This document shows, piece after piece, positions 16,045 to 24,515 of a stretch of 32,428 nt of DNA. The stretch's first letter is position 1. The number at the start of each line of letters is the position of its first letter. The stretch lies in contig JAQBGV010000233.1 in assembly GCA_032128395.1 (NCBI GenBank), forward strand, positions 1 to 32,428, given 5' to 3'. Source of the DNA: JAQBGV01 sp032128395 (GTDB lineage Bacteria > Planctomycetota > UBA8108 > UBA1146). The notes below the pieces were generated by a model. It searched no databases, was not told the DNA's origin, and saw only the letters and a list, made by a program, of their open reading frames with translations. A program made the position numbers and the translations under genes.

Positions 16045-16973
16045 ACCGCGAGCAGCTGGAACTCCCCTACGAGCTCCTGATCGTCGACGACGAGGAGTTC
16101 GTCCGCGAGGCCCTCGCCCTCTACCTCGAGGGGGAGGGGTGTCGCGTGCACACCGCATCCTGCGGGGATGAGGCGCTCCAGGTCGCTGCGCGCGAGGAGA
16201 TCGAGGCCGCGATCGTCGACATCCGGATGCCCGGGATGGATGGCCTCACGCTGCTCAGCGAATTGAAGCGGCGCCACCCCGACGTCGAGGTCCTGATGGC
16301 GACCGGCTTCCAGTCGCTCGAGACCGCGGTCGAGGCGATGCGACGCGGAGCGTGCGACTACATCACCAAGCCGATCACCGATCTCGAGAATGAGCTGCTC
16401 CGATTCGTCCGGCGCGCGGTCGAGCGGCGCCGGCTTCGGTTGAGGAATCGGGAGCTCTCCCACGGTCTCCAGCGGGCCGTGCAGGAACTCGGCGGGCTCC
16501 GCGGAGAGCACGAGGCCTATACCGCCACCCTCGAGGCGATCGAGGAGTTCGGACGACGGACCCTCCGGGCAGCCTGTTGTGAGGATGTGCTCGAAGCGTC
16601 CCTCGAACTGCTCCCGGGAATCGCACGATTCGAGAGCGCGGTGCTCTTCCTCGTCGAGGCAGGTCGCCCCTCGGCGGTCCGCGCCCTCGGCAGTCCCCCG
16701 GAGCCACTCCCCACCCCCCCCACGATCTCCCTCGACGGCGATCAGAATCGCTGGATCGAACGCCACGGCACCGAGCACCAACCGATCGATGAACATTGGT
16801 TCCCACTCTGGGGGACCGGCGAATTCCGGGGGTGGATCCTGATCTTCACCCGCAGCGGCCAGTCGGTGAGCACCTGCGAACGGGCGGGCCTGCGAGCCTT
16901 CGCCGATCACTTCGCGCTCACTCTGGCCTCGATCGCCGGGCCGGCACCGCGATCCATCCACTCGCCGACGTAG
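16041..16973 (+). CDS. Response regulator with receiver and GAF-like domain
   Basis: A 310-residue regulator translationally coupled to the FHA kinase by a GTGA overlap. The receiver occupies about 10-128, with acidic pair Asp16-Asp17, phospho-Asp60 in AAIVDIRMPGMDG, Thr88 and Lys110, and a receiver output surface like that of NtrC-type regulators. A helical linker (about 120-165, rich in Arg and Glu) leads to a GAF-like region at about 165-298. There is no AAA+, helix-turn-helix, GGDEF or HD-GYP domain, so its output is not transcription by the usual route. It may act by protein contacts, or the GAF part may bind a ligand (inference). The C-terminal domain call is tentative. Confidence 0.88.
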   Translation: MNREQLELPYELLIVDDEEFVREALALYLEGEGCRVHTASCGDEALQVAAREEIEAAIVDIRMPGMDGLTLLSELKRRHPDVEVLMATGFQSLETAVEAMRRGACDYITKPITDLENELLRFVRRAVERRRLRLRNRELSHGLQRAVQELGGLRGEHEAYTATLEAIEEFGRRTLRAACCEDVLEASLELLPGIARFESAVLFLVEAGRPSAVRALGSPPEPLPTPPTISLDGDQNRWIERHGTEHQPIDEHWFPLWGTGEFRGWILIFTRSGQSVSTCERAGLRAFADHFALTLASIAGPAPRSIHSPT

Positions 16974-17083
16974 AGCGGGTGGAGTTCGGGGGGATCCGCT
17001 TCTGTTCACCTGTTCCTGCCTCTGAGCTGATTTTCCCGCAGATTCGGATTCTTCATCTCTCTTCCTCTCTCACCTCCCTCGGC

Positions 17084-17112
17084 TCGACCCACGCCTCGGC
17101 GCCCCGTATAAG
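17084..17112 (+). promoter_or_regulatory. Probable sigma-70-type promoter of the giant exported protein
   Basis: TCGACC at 17084-17089 (4 of 6 to TTGACA) is followed after exactly 17 bases by TATAAG at 17107-17112 (5 of 6 to TATAAT). It stands about 50 bases before the start codon of the 1664-residue protein and is the best AT-rich box in this otherwise GC-rich gap (16974-17164). Start of transcription would fall near 17119. Confidence 0.45.
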
Positions 17113-17164
17113 GGGGGTTCTCCCGCGCCCGTCGGGACCCGCGCGAAGGGGAGGAACGCAACCG

Positions 17165-20100
17165 ATGTGCTCCGGACGTCCGCGCCTTTCGACGATCGCG
17201 GTCGGGCTCCTGCTGTTCCTCTTCGGCGGAGTGCCCTCCGTCGGTCGCGCGCAAGTCCTCCACGACCGCAATTGGGTGCCGCACCCCGCCGAGAGCCTTC
17301 AGGAGGTCTCGGATGCGATCGAGCGCGCAAGGGCCGACCGCAGCACTCGCCGGGAACGGGAGGCGCTCCTGCGCCTCGCGGACCGACTCCTCGATGAAGC
17401 TCCGGAGGGGGGCTTCCCGATCGGGGCAGGGCGCTGGATCGGTCCGGGGAGATACCTGGCGACCGCGGTGGAAGAGCTGTCGGAGAAGCTCGAGGCAGCG
17501 GAGCGGGAGCGTTTCCAGGCGGACCTCGACGGCAAATTCAGCGCACGTCTCGAGCGCGTTGCGGACCGCGCTCCGCTCGAGCGTTGGCTGCGGGATCTCC
17601 CCGTTTCCCAACAATTCGACCCGGTTCGCGCTCGGGTCAACGCAGCACTCCTCGAGGCAGGCCACGCCGAGAGCTGGCTCGATCGCGTGCAGGACGGCTG
17701 GCCTCGGGGCGCCGAGATCGAGCCGAGCATCGTCGCTCGCTGGCTCCGTCACCCGACTCCACCGACCCTCGTACTCGCACGACCGTGGTCCCCTCGACTC
17801 ACCGCCCGCTGGCCGATCCCCGGGGATCCCCGGTCCCCTTGGCGTCCGGGCGCAGTGCGCGTTCAGCCGGTCGCGGCGGGGGACCAGCTCTTCGTCGCGA
17901 CTCCCGACGGAGTGCACTGTTGGCGAGTCGACCTCGCCGAGGAGTCGTGGTTCTTCCCCTTCGTCGCCGACGGGCCGCCGACACTCCCCGGCACCGTTCG
18001 GCGTCCGGTCCTCTGCGGCAGGACTCTCTTCGTCACCACCGAACGAGGAATTCTCGGCCTCGACCGAGAGACCGGGTCGATCCGGTTCGAACTCGAAGGG
18101 GTGGATCTGTTTCCCAGAAAACCACGCAGCGATTCGGATGACCCCGAGGGTCGGGACGCCCCTCCCCAAGAGCCGTCGGGAAGCCCGATCCTCTCGATCT
18201 CTCCGCCGGCGCTCTCGGAACGTGGAGCGGTCGTCGCCGTGAGCCGGGTCCTCGCCGGATCGCTCGACATGCGACTCGTCCTGCTCGACCCCGAGGGTCG
18301 AGTCATCTGGAACCGCGACGTCGGCTCGGCGACGGGAGCGACCCACCTCGCACTGGGGAGCGTCCTCCCGGCACCCGTCCCCCGCGGGGACCGAGTGACC
18401 GTCGTCACCCAGCGAGGGAGTGTCCTCACCCATTCGATCCTCGACGGGGGACTTCTCTGGGCGGCGCCGTATTCGGGGTTCGACCCCGACGGCTCGCGCG
18501 ACGCCATCCGGCATGCGGCTCGTCCCCGCGATGCGAAGGTCGAAGCGGACGAGTGGTTCGTCCACGTCACCGCCCTCGATGCCGCGAGCCTCCAATTCTG
18601 GCGGCGTACGGATGGAGAACTGTACGCGGAGATCCCGCTCGGAGATCAAAGGTGGTGGGGCCTCGCTCCGCTCGCCGAGGAGAGCCGGCCCCTTCTCATC
18701 CTCTCCGAGGATCGGGCGACTCCCTGGACAGTTTCTCCGAACGGGCTGCGGGCCGGCGCCCCGATCGCGCTCGAAGAGGGGCTCCCGCGGTTCAGCGGTC
18801 CACCGATCGCGGTTGCCGATGGCTGGTGGGTCCCGCACGAGAGCGGGGTCTACCACCTCGACGAGCGCGGCCGCATCCTCGAGGTGGTCGATCTCTCTCC
18901 TCCTGCTGCGGTGCACAACATCACGCGCATCGGCGAGGGGTTGGTGATCAGCGGCGATGGCTACGTCGAGTTGCGTCTCCCCATCGATTCGACCCCCGGC
19001 ACGTTGTCCGCGTTGTGGGGGGAAATCGCGAGGGGAGATCTGCGGGCGCTCCCCGAGCCGCTTCCTCCGGTCGACCCTTCCGAATCACCCGCGTCGATGG
19101 CCGAGGAGGAGCGGATCGCCCGGACGATCCTTTGGCAATTGAGGCGACCCGGGGTCGACGCCGAGCTCCGCGCTCGGGTGACGACGGCGGCGGTCCAGCG
19201 GATCGTCCTGGGTGCGAACCGGGCTCGTGTCGCCTATCGAGAGGCGGTGGCGGCTGCGCGCCGAGGGGAGCGGGAGCTCGCCGTGGAGCTCGTCTGGCTC
19301 GCACTGGCAGGGCAACCGTCGGATCTCTTCGTCGAGATCGAGCCGCTCGGGGCGGTTCCTCTCGAGCTCGCTGCACGGGACATCCTGGCGCGGATGCGGG
19401 ACGAGGAGCAACAGCTCCCCAACCAGGAACTCCTCGAATCTCGAGCTCGGCTACGATTTGCCCGCACCGGGGCCAAGGGGAGTGCGATCGAGCGTCGACT
19501 CGAGATTTTCGAACACTGCCCCGGAACCGCGGTCGGCCGTCGAGCCGCGCTCGATGCCGCAGAGGAACTCTACCGGTACGGAAACCTAGGGGTGGCCCTC
19601 CAACTCCTCGAGAAGCTGCTCATCTTCGAGCCGGCGAACGCCGAAGCGGTCGAGGCGCGGTTCCGGATCGCGGAGCTCTCCCGCGAAATCGGCGACATCC
19701 CTCGAGCTCGCGCTCTCCTCGCCGAGTTGGAGCGGGACTACGGGAACCTGTCGATGACCATCATTTCGGATGGGGTTTCTCGAACGATGACCGTGAGCCA
19801 GCGGGTCGAGAAGCAGCGGGCCACTCTCCCCCCCGAAGACGCGATTCGAGGACCCGGCGTCGTCACGCTACCTCTCCTCCCGGTCTGGCGCATTCGCACC
19901 GAGCTCGAGCACCTGCGGAATCTTCACATCCATCCGCTCGACGACGGGAGCGGACGGTTCCTGACGATCTCCCGCCGCTCGATCGAGTTGCGCGAAGTGG
20001 AACGAGGGGACCGAATCTGGCATCGCACGCTCCCCCCACTCGCGCCCACCGATCGGATCCCGGCGTGGTCCGACGTCGGTCGACTCTCGACCCCGATCGC

Positions 20101-22159
20101 AACCGACGCGCAGAGCGTCTGGCTGACCGACCGCCGGGAAATCCTGCGAATCTCACTCACCGATGGGAAGATCATCTGGAGCCAGACCCTTCCCCACTTC
20201 CTCGAGGAGGAGGGGGACGAGCCGGCGTTGAATCCCGTGGAGGGGAGCGCGATGGGCGACGGCGTGCTCCTCGCACACGGCGGCCACGGAGAACTCCACG
20301 CGTTTGACGCCCTCTCCGGTACCCCGCTCTGGCATCGGCCGACTGCAGGTCCCCTCGAAGGGCCGCCGCAGGTGCGCGACGGCCGGGTGCTCCTCGGCAT
20401 CACCGCTCCCGCGCGAGTCGAGATCTGGTCCCTCGCCGACGGCTCACCGATCTGGACGTTCGACGTCGAGTCCCTCGGCACTACGCTCGCACAGGAGCCA
20501 TTCTTCATCCCCCCCGAACAACCCGGGAGCCCATCCGCGCACGAATCGGATGACGATGTCCTGGTCGCGCTCGAGCGGGGCGAGATCCGCAGGATCGATC
20601 CCGCGACCGACACCACCGTCTGGACCCACGACTTCCCGCAGCTGCTGCGAATGGTCCACCGACCGGACGGATTCCAGTTCTGGATCGCCGAGCACTACTG
20701 GGCGCAGGATCTCCCCTCGCTCTTCGGGTTCGACCCACGCACCGGGCAGATCCTCTGGCAAAAGACCTTTCCGGCGGAGCAACGCCGATTGCACGAACTG
20801 ATCGCGCACGACGGCGACCTCTATCTCGTCGAAGGGGACTTCAACCAGCGTCGAGTCATCTGTCTCGAGGTGCCGCGGGCGTTCCCCCACTTCGGCGATC
20901 CGAACTCCGAACCGAGGGAGCTCCATACCCGCTGGAAACCCCGCCTCACGCAGAGTTGGGACGTCCCGCGTCTGCGCGCGCACCAGGACTGGATCCTGCT
21001 CGAGGATTCGCTGACCTGCGACCTGACGATCCTCTCTCGCGAGAGTGGGCTCACGATCCTCGCGCGCGAGGGATTCGAGTCGGCGATGGAGTTCCTCAAG
21101 GACCGACAGCGGCTCTACTACGCTGGATTCATCGGAAAGACCCTGGTCCTCTTCACTTCGAGAGGGGCGATGGGGCTGCGCGCTCCGGACCCGATCCGAG
21201 AACGTGCACTCGAGTGGGCTCGGCTAGGGGATCTGCCGATCGGCGGGATCGAGGGACCCTCCGCAGATCCGGTCACCGACGCGGGTCGTGCCTTTCGCGC
21301 CGGTCGAACGGAGAGTGCGGTTCGACTGCTCGAACGGGCGCTCGACGAACCAGGTCTCCGCCCCGAGACTCGCCGTGACCTCCTCTATCGCATCGAGGGT
21401 CTCGCCGAAGAACTCGGGGAGAATACCGACCTCGAGTGGCGAGTGCCCCGCCTCGAGATCCCACCGATCGTCGATGGTTCGCTCGAGGAGGCCTGGAATG
21501 CGGCGACCGCCTGGCCGATCGAGAGCCCACGCTACTTTCACCCCATCCAGGGGTTCGGCGAGGATGGTGCGCAGTGGCGTGGAGAGCGCGACCTGTCGAT
21601 GGTGCTGTTCGCCGCATGGTCGGACGAGGGGTTCCACCTCGCCCTCGACGTGAGTGATGACAGCATCCACCCCTACGACCGGGATCTCGCCTACTGGAAC
21701 GGGGACTGCCTCCTCCTCGCATTCGACATGCTCGGCGACGGAGGCTCGAGGCGGGGCGGAGACGACCAACTCCTCACCCTCGCCTTGACCGTTCCCCGTC
21801 GACCCCCACCGGGGGGAGCCGGCGGGGGCGCCGGGGCCGCAGGGGCCGGAGCCGCGCCACCCGCCGTGGAGGAAGATCCCGAGGGCCAGTACCAGGTCCA
21901 ACGCAAGGGGGACGGCAGCGGGGTGATCTACGAAGTGATGCTGCCGTGGAAGGTATTCCGCAAACACCGTCAACAAGCAGCACTGCCGCACCCCGGGATG
22001 GCGTTTCGACTGAATCTCGTCCTGACGGACGACGACGGGGGACAGCGTGCGACGACGTACATGAGCCTCTCCTCCGGGCAAATGCTGCGGGAGGAGACCA
22101 GCTCCGTCTGGAACATCTTCATTCCGGAGCGATTCCCGAGGATCATCCTGGGCCGGTGA
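17165..22159 (+). CDS. Giant exported protein: two PQQ-like propellers, TPR-like helices, CBM9-like C-terminus
   Basis: This 1664-residue protein starts at ATG 17165 with GGGAGGA about 9 bases upstream. A signal peptide spans residues 1-29 (hydrophobic core TIAVGLLLFLFGG, cleavage after GRA), so it acts outside the inner membrane. A first set of beta-propeller blades of the PQQ/WD type runs from about 230 to 620 (recurrent patterns such as LFVATPDGVHCWRVD and GLDRETGSIRFE). Helical TPR-like repeats follow to about 870. A second propeller set covers about 895-1350 (GELHAFDALSGTPLWH, FDPRTGQILWQKT). A further TPR-like hairpin at about 1367-1415 leads to a CBM9-like sugar-binding-type domain from about 1420 to the end (PPIVDGSLEEAWN, YEVMLPWKVF). 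A Gly/Ala/Pro loop interrupts that domain. No enzyme motif is evident. It probably scaffolds or binds surface polymers (inference). Confidence 0.88.
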   Translation: MCSGRPRLSTIAVGLLLFLFGGVPSVGRAQVLHDRNWVPHPAESLQEVSDAIERARADRSTRREREALLRLADRLLDEAPEGGFPIGAGRWIGPGRYLATAVEELSEKLEAAERERFQADLDGKFSARLERVADRAPLERWLRDLPVSQQFDPVRARVNAALLEAGHAESWLDRVQDGWPRGAEIEPSIVARWLRHPTPPTLVLARPWSPRLTARWPIPGDPRSPWRPGAVRVQPVAAGDQLFVATPDGVHCWRVDLAEESWFFPFVADGPPTLPGTVRRPVLCGRTLFVTTERGILGLDRETGSIRFELEGVDLFPRKPRSDSDDPEGRDAPPQEPSGSPILSISPPALSERGAVVAVSRVLAGSLDMRLVLLDPEGRVIWNRDVGSATGATHLALGSVLPAPVPRGDRVTVVTQRGSVLTHSILDGGLLWAAPYSGFDPDGSRDAIRHAARPRDAKVEADEWFVHVTALDAASLQFWRRTDGELYAEIPLGDQRWWGLAPLAEESRPLLILSEDRATPWTVSPNGLRAGAPIALEEGLPRFSGPPIAVADGWWVPHESGVYHLDERGRILEVVDLSPPAAVHNITRIGEGLVISGDGYVELRLPIDSTPGTLSALWGEIARGDLRALPEPLPPVDPSESPASMAEEERIARTILWQLRRPGVDAELRARVTTAAVQRIVLGANRARVAYREAVAAARRGERELAVELVWLALAGQPSDLFVEIEPLGAVPLELAARDILARMRDEEQQLPNQELLESRARLRFARTGAKGSAIERRLEIFEHCPGTAVGRRAALDAAEELYRYGNLGVALQLLEKLLIFEPANAEAVEARFRIAELSREIGDIPRARALLAELERDYGNLSMTIISDGVSRTMTVSQRVEKQRATLPPEDAIRGPGVVTLPLLPVWRIRTELEHLRNLHIHPLDDGSGRFLTISRRSIELREVERGDRIWHRTLPPLAPTDRIPAWSDVGRLSTPIATDAQSVWLTDRREILRISLTDGKIIWSQTLPHFLEEEGDEPALNPVEGSAMGDGVLLAHGGHGELHAFDALSGTPLWHRPTAGPLEGPPQVRDGRVLLGITAPARVEIWSLADGSPIWTFDVESLGTTLAQEPFFIPPEQPGSPSAHESDDDVLVALERGEIRRIDPATDTTVWTHDFPQLLRMVHRPDGFQFWIAEHYWAQDLPSLFGFDPRTGQILWQKTFPAEQRRLHELIAHDGDLYLVEGDFNQRRVICLEVPRAFPHFGDPNSEPRELHTRWKPRLTQSWDVPRLRAHQDWILLEDSLTCDLTILSRESGLTILAREGFESAMEFLKDRQRLYYAGFIGKTLVLFTSRGAMGLRAPDPIRERALEWARLGDLPIGGIEGPSADPVTDAGRAFRAGRTESAVRLLERALDEPGLRPETRRDLLYRIEGLAEELGENTDLEWRVPRLEIPPIVDGSLEEAWNAATAWPIESPRYFHPIQGFGEDGAQWRGERDLSMVLFAAWSDEGFHLALDVSDDSIHPYDRDLAYWNGDCLLLAFDMLGDGGSRRGGDDQLLTLALTVPRRPPPGGAGGGAGAAGAGAAPPAVEEDPEGQYQVQRKGDGSGVIYEVMLPWKVFRKHRQQAALPHPGMAFRLNLVLTDDDGGQRATTYMSLSSGQMLREETSSVWNIFIPERFPRIILGR

Positions 22160-22187
22160 TCGGAGCCCCCCTCGGGCCTGCTTCCGA
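22160..22187 (+). terminator. Terminator-like hairpin after the giant protein gene
   Basis: Starting at the base after the stop codon, TCGGAGC (22160-22166) pairs with GCTTCCGA (22180-22187) with one bulged T, enclosing a C/G-rich loop. GTTCATTTCGTTC follows, the most T-rich stretch of the gap, which fits intrinsic termination in a GC-rich genome. Confidence 0.4.
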
Positions 22188-22292
22188 GTTCATTTCGTTC
22201 GCCGAGTAGGCCAGCTCCAGCTCCAATCCCCCGCTCGGAATCGACTCCCCAGCCTCGTTCCGGCATCATGGGCGGAGGGGAAGGGGACCGCG

Positions 22293-23681
22293 ATGGCCTG
22301 GGACGACCGCCCGCGCGGGTGGAGAGGGTTGCGAGCGCTCCCCCTCTGCTCCCTCCTTTTCCTCCTCCCCGCATGCACCACTCCCATCGATGGCGGGAAG
22401 GGGGTTCCTCCCTTCTACGAGCGCGTCGAGATTCCCGTCGAGAAGGGGGGAGGGACCGAGTTCCATCTCTGGCCGCTCTTCTCGCGCACCGTCACTCCCG
22501 ACCGCACGGAAACGCGGGTGCTCTGGCCTCTCGGGCGCGACAAGATCACCGACCGGCAACGGCGCAGCTGGGTGATCCCCATCTACAGCCGATGGCGCTT
22601 CGACCATCCCGACGGCACATCCGATGTGCAGAGCCTGCTGCTGCCAGCCTTCTGGGGACGCGACGCGATCGAGGGGAAGTACTTCTCGGTGTTCCCGGTC
22701 GGCGGGACCGCGAAGGGGATCCTCGGTCTCGACCGCATCGACTACGCGCTCTTTCCGCTCTGGGTGCGCACCCGTGACCGAGACCGCGTCTCCAACTATT
22801 TCCTCTGGCCGATCTTCCACTGGTCGACCGGTACCCTGCAACGCGGCGGCCGGGTCTTCCCCTTCTACACCCGCTACCAGGGATTCACTCCGGAAGGGAA
22901 GCCCCGTTACGACCGTCGGGCGTATCTCTGGCCGCTGATCATCCGCCAAGAGAACAATCTCGAGACCCGTTTTCCCACCAAAGTGAGGTGGTTCTGGCCG
23001 TTCTACGGGGAAATCTCGAGCGAGCGCATGCGCCGCACCTCGATCGCGTGGCCGCTCATCGGGAGAGACTTGACCTTCGAGATCGACCAGGAGACTGGCG
23101 AAGCGCAGCGCGACCGGAGCAGCTGGTACCTCTTCCCCCTGCTGCGGTTCTCGTGGAAGAAGGAAGAGCTGGTGCAGTACGACGTCTACCCGCTCTACGG
23201 ACACCGCAAATCCGGGGACACGGTGCGGGACTTCTTCCTCTGGCCGCTGTTCGGGCGAGAGACGACGATCCGTGGCGACTACGACCGCCGCGACCGCTGG
23301 TTCTTTCCCTTCTACCGAAATGTCGTCACGCGCACGCGCGATCACCCCGGGTCGAGAAAACTCGAGCGAGTCTGGCCGCTCTTCCGCTACACGCGTTCTG
23401 TCGATGGGGTGCGAACCTGGGATGTTCTCGACCCGCTCCCCTACTACGACTCTCCGGGAGTCGAGTGGTTCTACTCGCGGATCTGGCGGGTCTACCGGGC
23501 AGTCGACGATCCGAACCAGGGGCGACGGGCGTGGGAGCTCTTGTGGGGAGTCGCCTCGGGGTCGCGAGACCAGACGGGGAGCCGATTCTCGATCCTCGGT
23601 GGGCTTTTCGGGCGGCAGCGCAAATCCGGTGAAAATGGAGAAAGTGACACCCGTTGGCGGCTCCTGTACATTCCATTCTAG
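22293..23681 (+). CDS. Lipoprotein made of about 20-residue Trp/Phe-Pro repeats
   Basis: This 462-residue protein has a lipoprotein signal (LLFLLPAC, lipidated Cys28), so it is anchored to a membrane facing the periplasm or surface. The mature part repeats an aromatic-x-Pro-hydrophobic-aromatic/hydrophobic core: WPLF at 60, WPLG at 78, IPIY at 95, FPLW at 154, WPIF at 172, FPFY at 189, WPLI at 213, WPFY at 235, WPLI at 253, FPLL at 281, YPLY at 299, WPLF at 317, FPFY at 338 and WPLF at 361. Spacing is mostly 17-24 residues, and charged Arg/Asp-rich turns lie between. Alternating strands and turns suggest a propeller, solenoid or barrel (inference). No known function is recognised. ATG 22293 has GGGGAAGGGG upstream. 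It lies 24 bases before mlaE, so it is probably part of the lipid transport operon. Confidence 0.85.
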   Translation: MAWDDRPRGWRGLRALPLCSLLFLLPACTTPIDGGKGVPPFYERVEIPVEKGGGTEFHLWPLFSRTVTPDRTETRVLWPLGRDKITDRQRRSWVIPIYSRWRFDHPDGTSDVQSLLLPAFWGRDAIEGKYFSVFPVGGTAKGILGLDRIDYALFPLWVRTRDRDRVSNYFLWPIFHWSTGTLQRGGRVFPFYTRYQGFTPEGKPRYDRRAYLWPLIIRQENNLETRFPTKVRWFWPFYGEISSERMRRTSIAWPLIGRDLTFEIDQETGEAQRDRSSWYLFPLLRFSWKKEELVQYDVYPLYGHRKSGDTVRDFFLWPLFGRETTIRGDYDRRDRWFFPFYRNVVTRTRDHPGSRKLERVWPLFRYTRSVDGVRTWDVLDPLPYYDSPGVEWFYSRIWRVYRAVDDPNQGRRAWELLWGVASGSRDQTGSRFSILGGLFGRQRKSGENGESDTRWRLLYIPF

Positions 23682-23705
23682 CCGTGGGAGGGGAGTGAAC
23701 TGATT

Positions 23706-24515
23706 GTGAGCGCGATCGGGAGCCTCGGGGCGCCATTCCTCGGCCCGATCCGGGGCCTCGGCCGATTCATCGCCGACTCCGCGGAGCACGCCGGCTACGG
23801 CGTCATGCTCCTGGTGCAGGCCATCGCCGCGCTCCCCCATGCATTCCGGCGGCGTCGCATCCGAGACATCCGAACCCTCCTCTTCGCATACTCGACCGGC
23901 GCTCTGCCGGTCACCATCGTGGTCTCCGTCTTCACGGGCATGATCCTGGCACTGAACGGCGGGATCTCCCTGAAGGACTTCGGACAGGAGAACATGATCG
24001 GCCGGGTGGTCGCGGTGTCGATGATCCGGGAGATGGGCCCGTTCATGACCGCCCTGATCCTCGCCGCCAGCATCGGGAGTGGGATCGCCGCCGAGATCGG
24101 GACGATGAAGGTCTCGGAGGAGATCGACGCCCTCGAAGTGATGTCGATCAGCCCGCTCCGCTTCCTCGTTCTCCCCCGACTGATCGCGCTCGCGCTGGTC
24201 TGTCCGATGATGACCGTCTTCGCCGGCCTGCTGGGGATCACCGGCGGCATGCTCGTGTCCGAGTTCCAGATCGGAGTCTCCCCCACCACCTTCCAGAACG
24301 ATGCGATCGGCGTCCTGGAGGAACTGGATCTCTTCACCGGGCTGCTCAAGTCGTTCGTCAACGGAGTAGTGATCGCCATCGTCGGCTGCACCCAGGGTCT
24401 GCTGACGACCGGGGGGGCGACTGGCGTCGGCACCGCGGCCCGCCGCGCCGTGGTCGTCTCGTTCCTCCTGATCATCATCCTCGGCTACTACATCACGTGG
24501 ATCTTCTTCCGATGA
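23706..24515 (+). CDS. mlaE: Mla-type lipid ABC transporter permease
   Basis: This 269-residue integral membrane protein of the MlaE family is the permease of an ABC transporter that moves phospholipids across the periplasm between the two membranes. It has about five to six hydrophobic segments. Family features are visible: LPVTIVVSVFTGMILAL, the conserved REMGPFMTALILAASIGSG block at about 110-128, and a helix after it containing EIGTMKVSEEIDALEVM, followed by PRLIALALVCPMM. The start is GTG 23706 with GGGGAG about 10 bases upstream. The next gene overlaps its stop as ATGA. Family assignment is firm; direction of lipid movement is not deducible. Confidence 0.95.
   Translation: MSAIGSLGAPFLGPIRGLGRFIADSAEHAGYGVMLLVQAIAALPHAFRRRRIRDIRTLLFAYSTGALPVTIVVSVFTGMILALNGGISLKDFGQENMIGRVVAVSMIREMGPFMTALILAASIGSGIAAEIGTMKVSEEIDALEVMSISPLRFLVLPRLIALALVCPMMTVFAGLLGITGGMLVSEFQIGVSPTTFQNDAIGVLEELDLFTGLLKSFVNGVVIAIVGCTQGLLTTGGATGVGTAARRAVVVSFLLIIILGYYITWIFFR

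Noticed and set aside
12744..17009. Long minus-strand frames at 12744-14549, 13828-15435 and 15447-17009
   Set aside because: They oppose the disordered protein, the FHA kinase and the regulator. The kinase and regulator are clearly real. For the disordered protein the plus frame was preferred for its ribosome binding site, operon spacing and heptad-like C-terminal helices.
16796..17164. N-terminal extension of the giant exported protein into the regulator gene
   Set aside because: ATG 17165 has a strong ribosome binding site and begins a signal peptide; extension would bury the signal and overlap the promoter.
22266..23840. Minus-strand frame of 524 codons
   Set aside because: It opposes the lipoprotein gene, which has a lipobox, a good ribosome binding site and regular protein repeats; the antisense product shows none of these.
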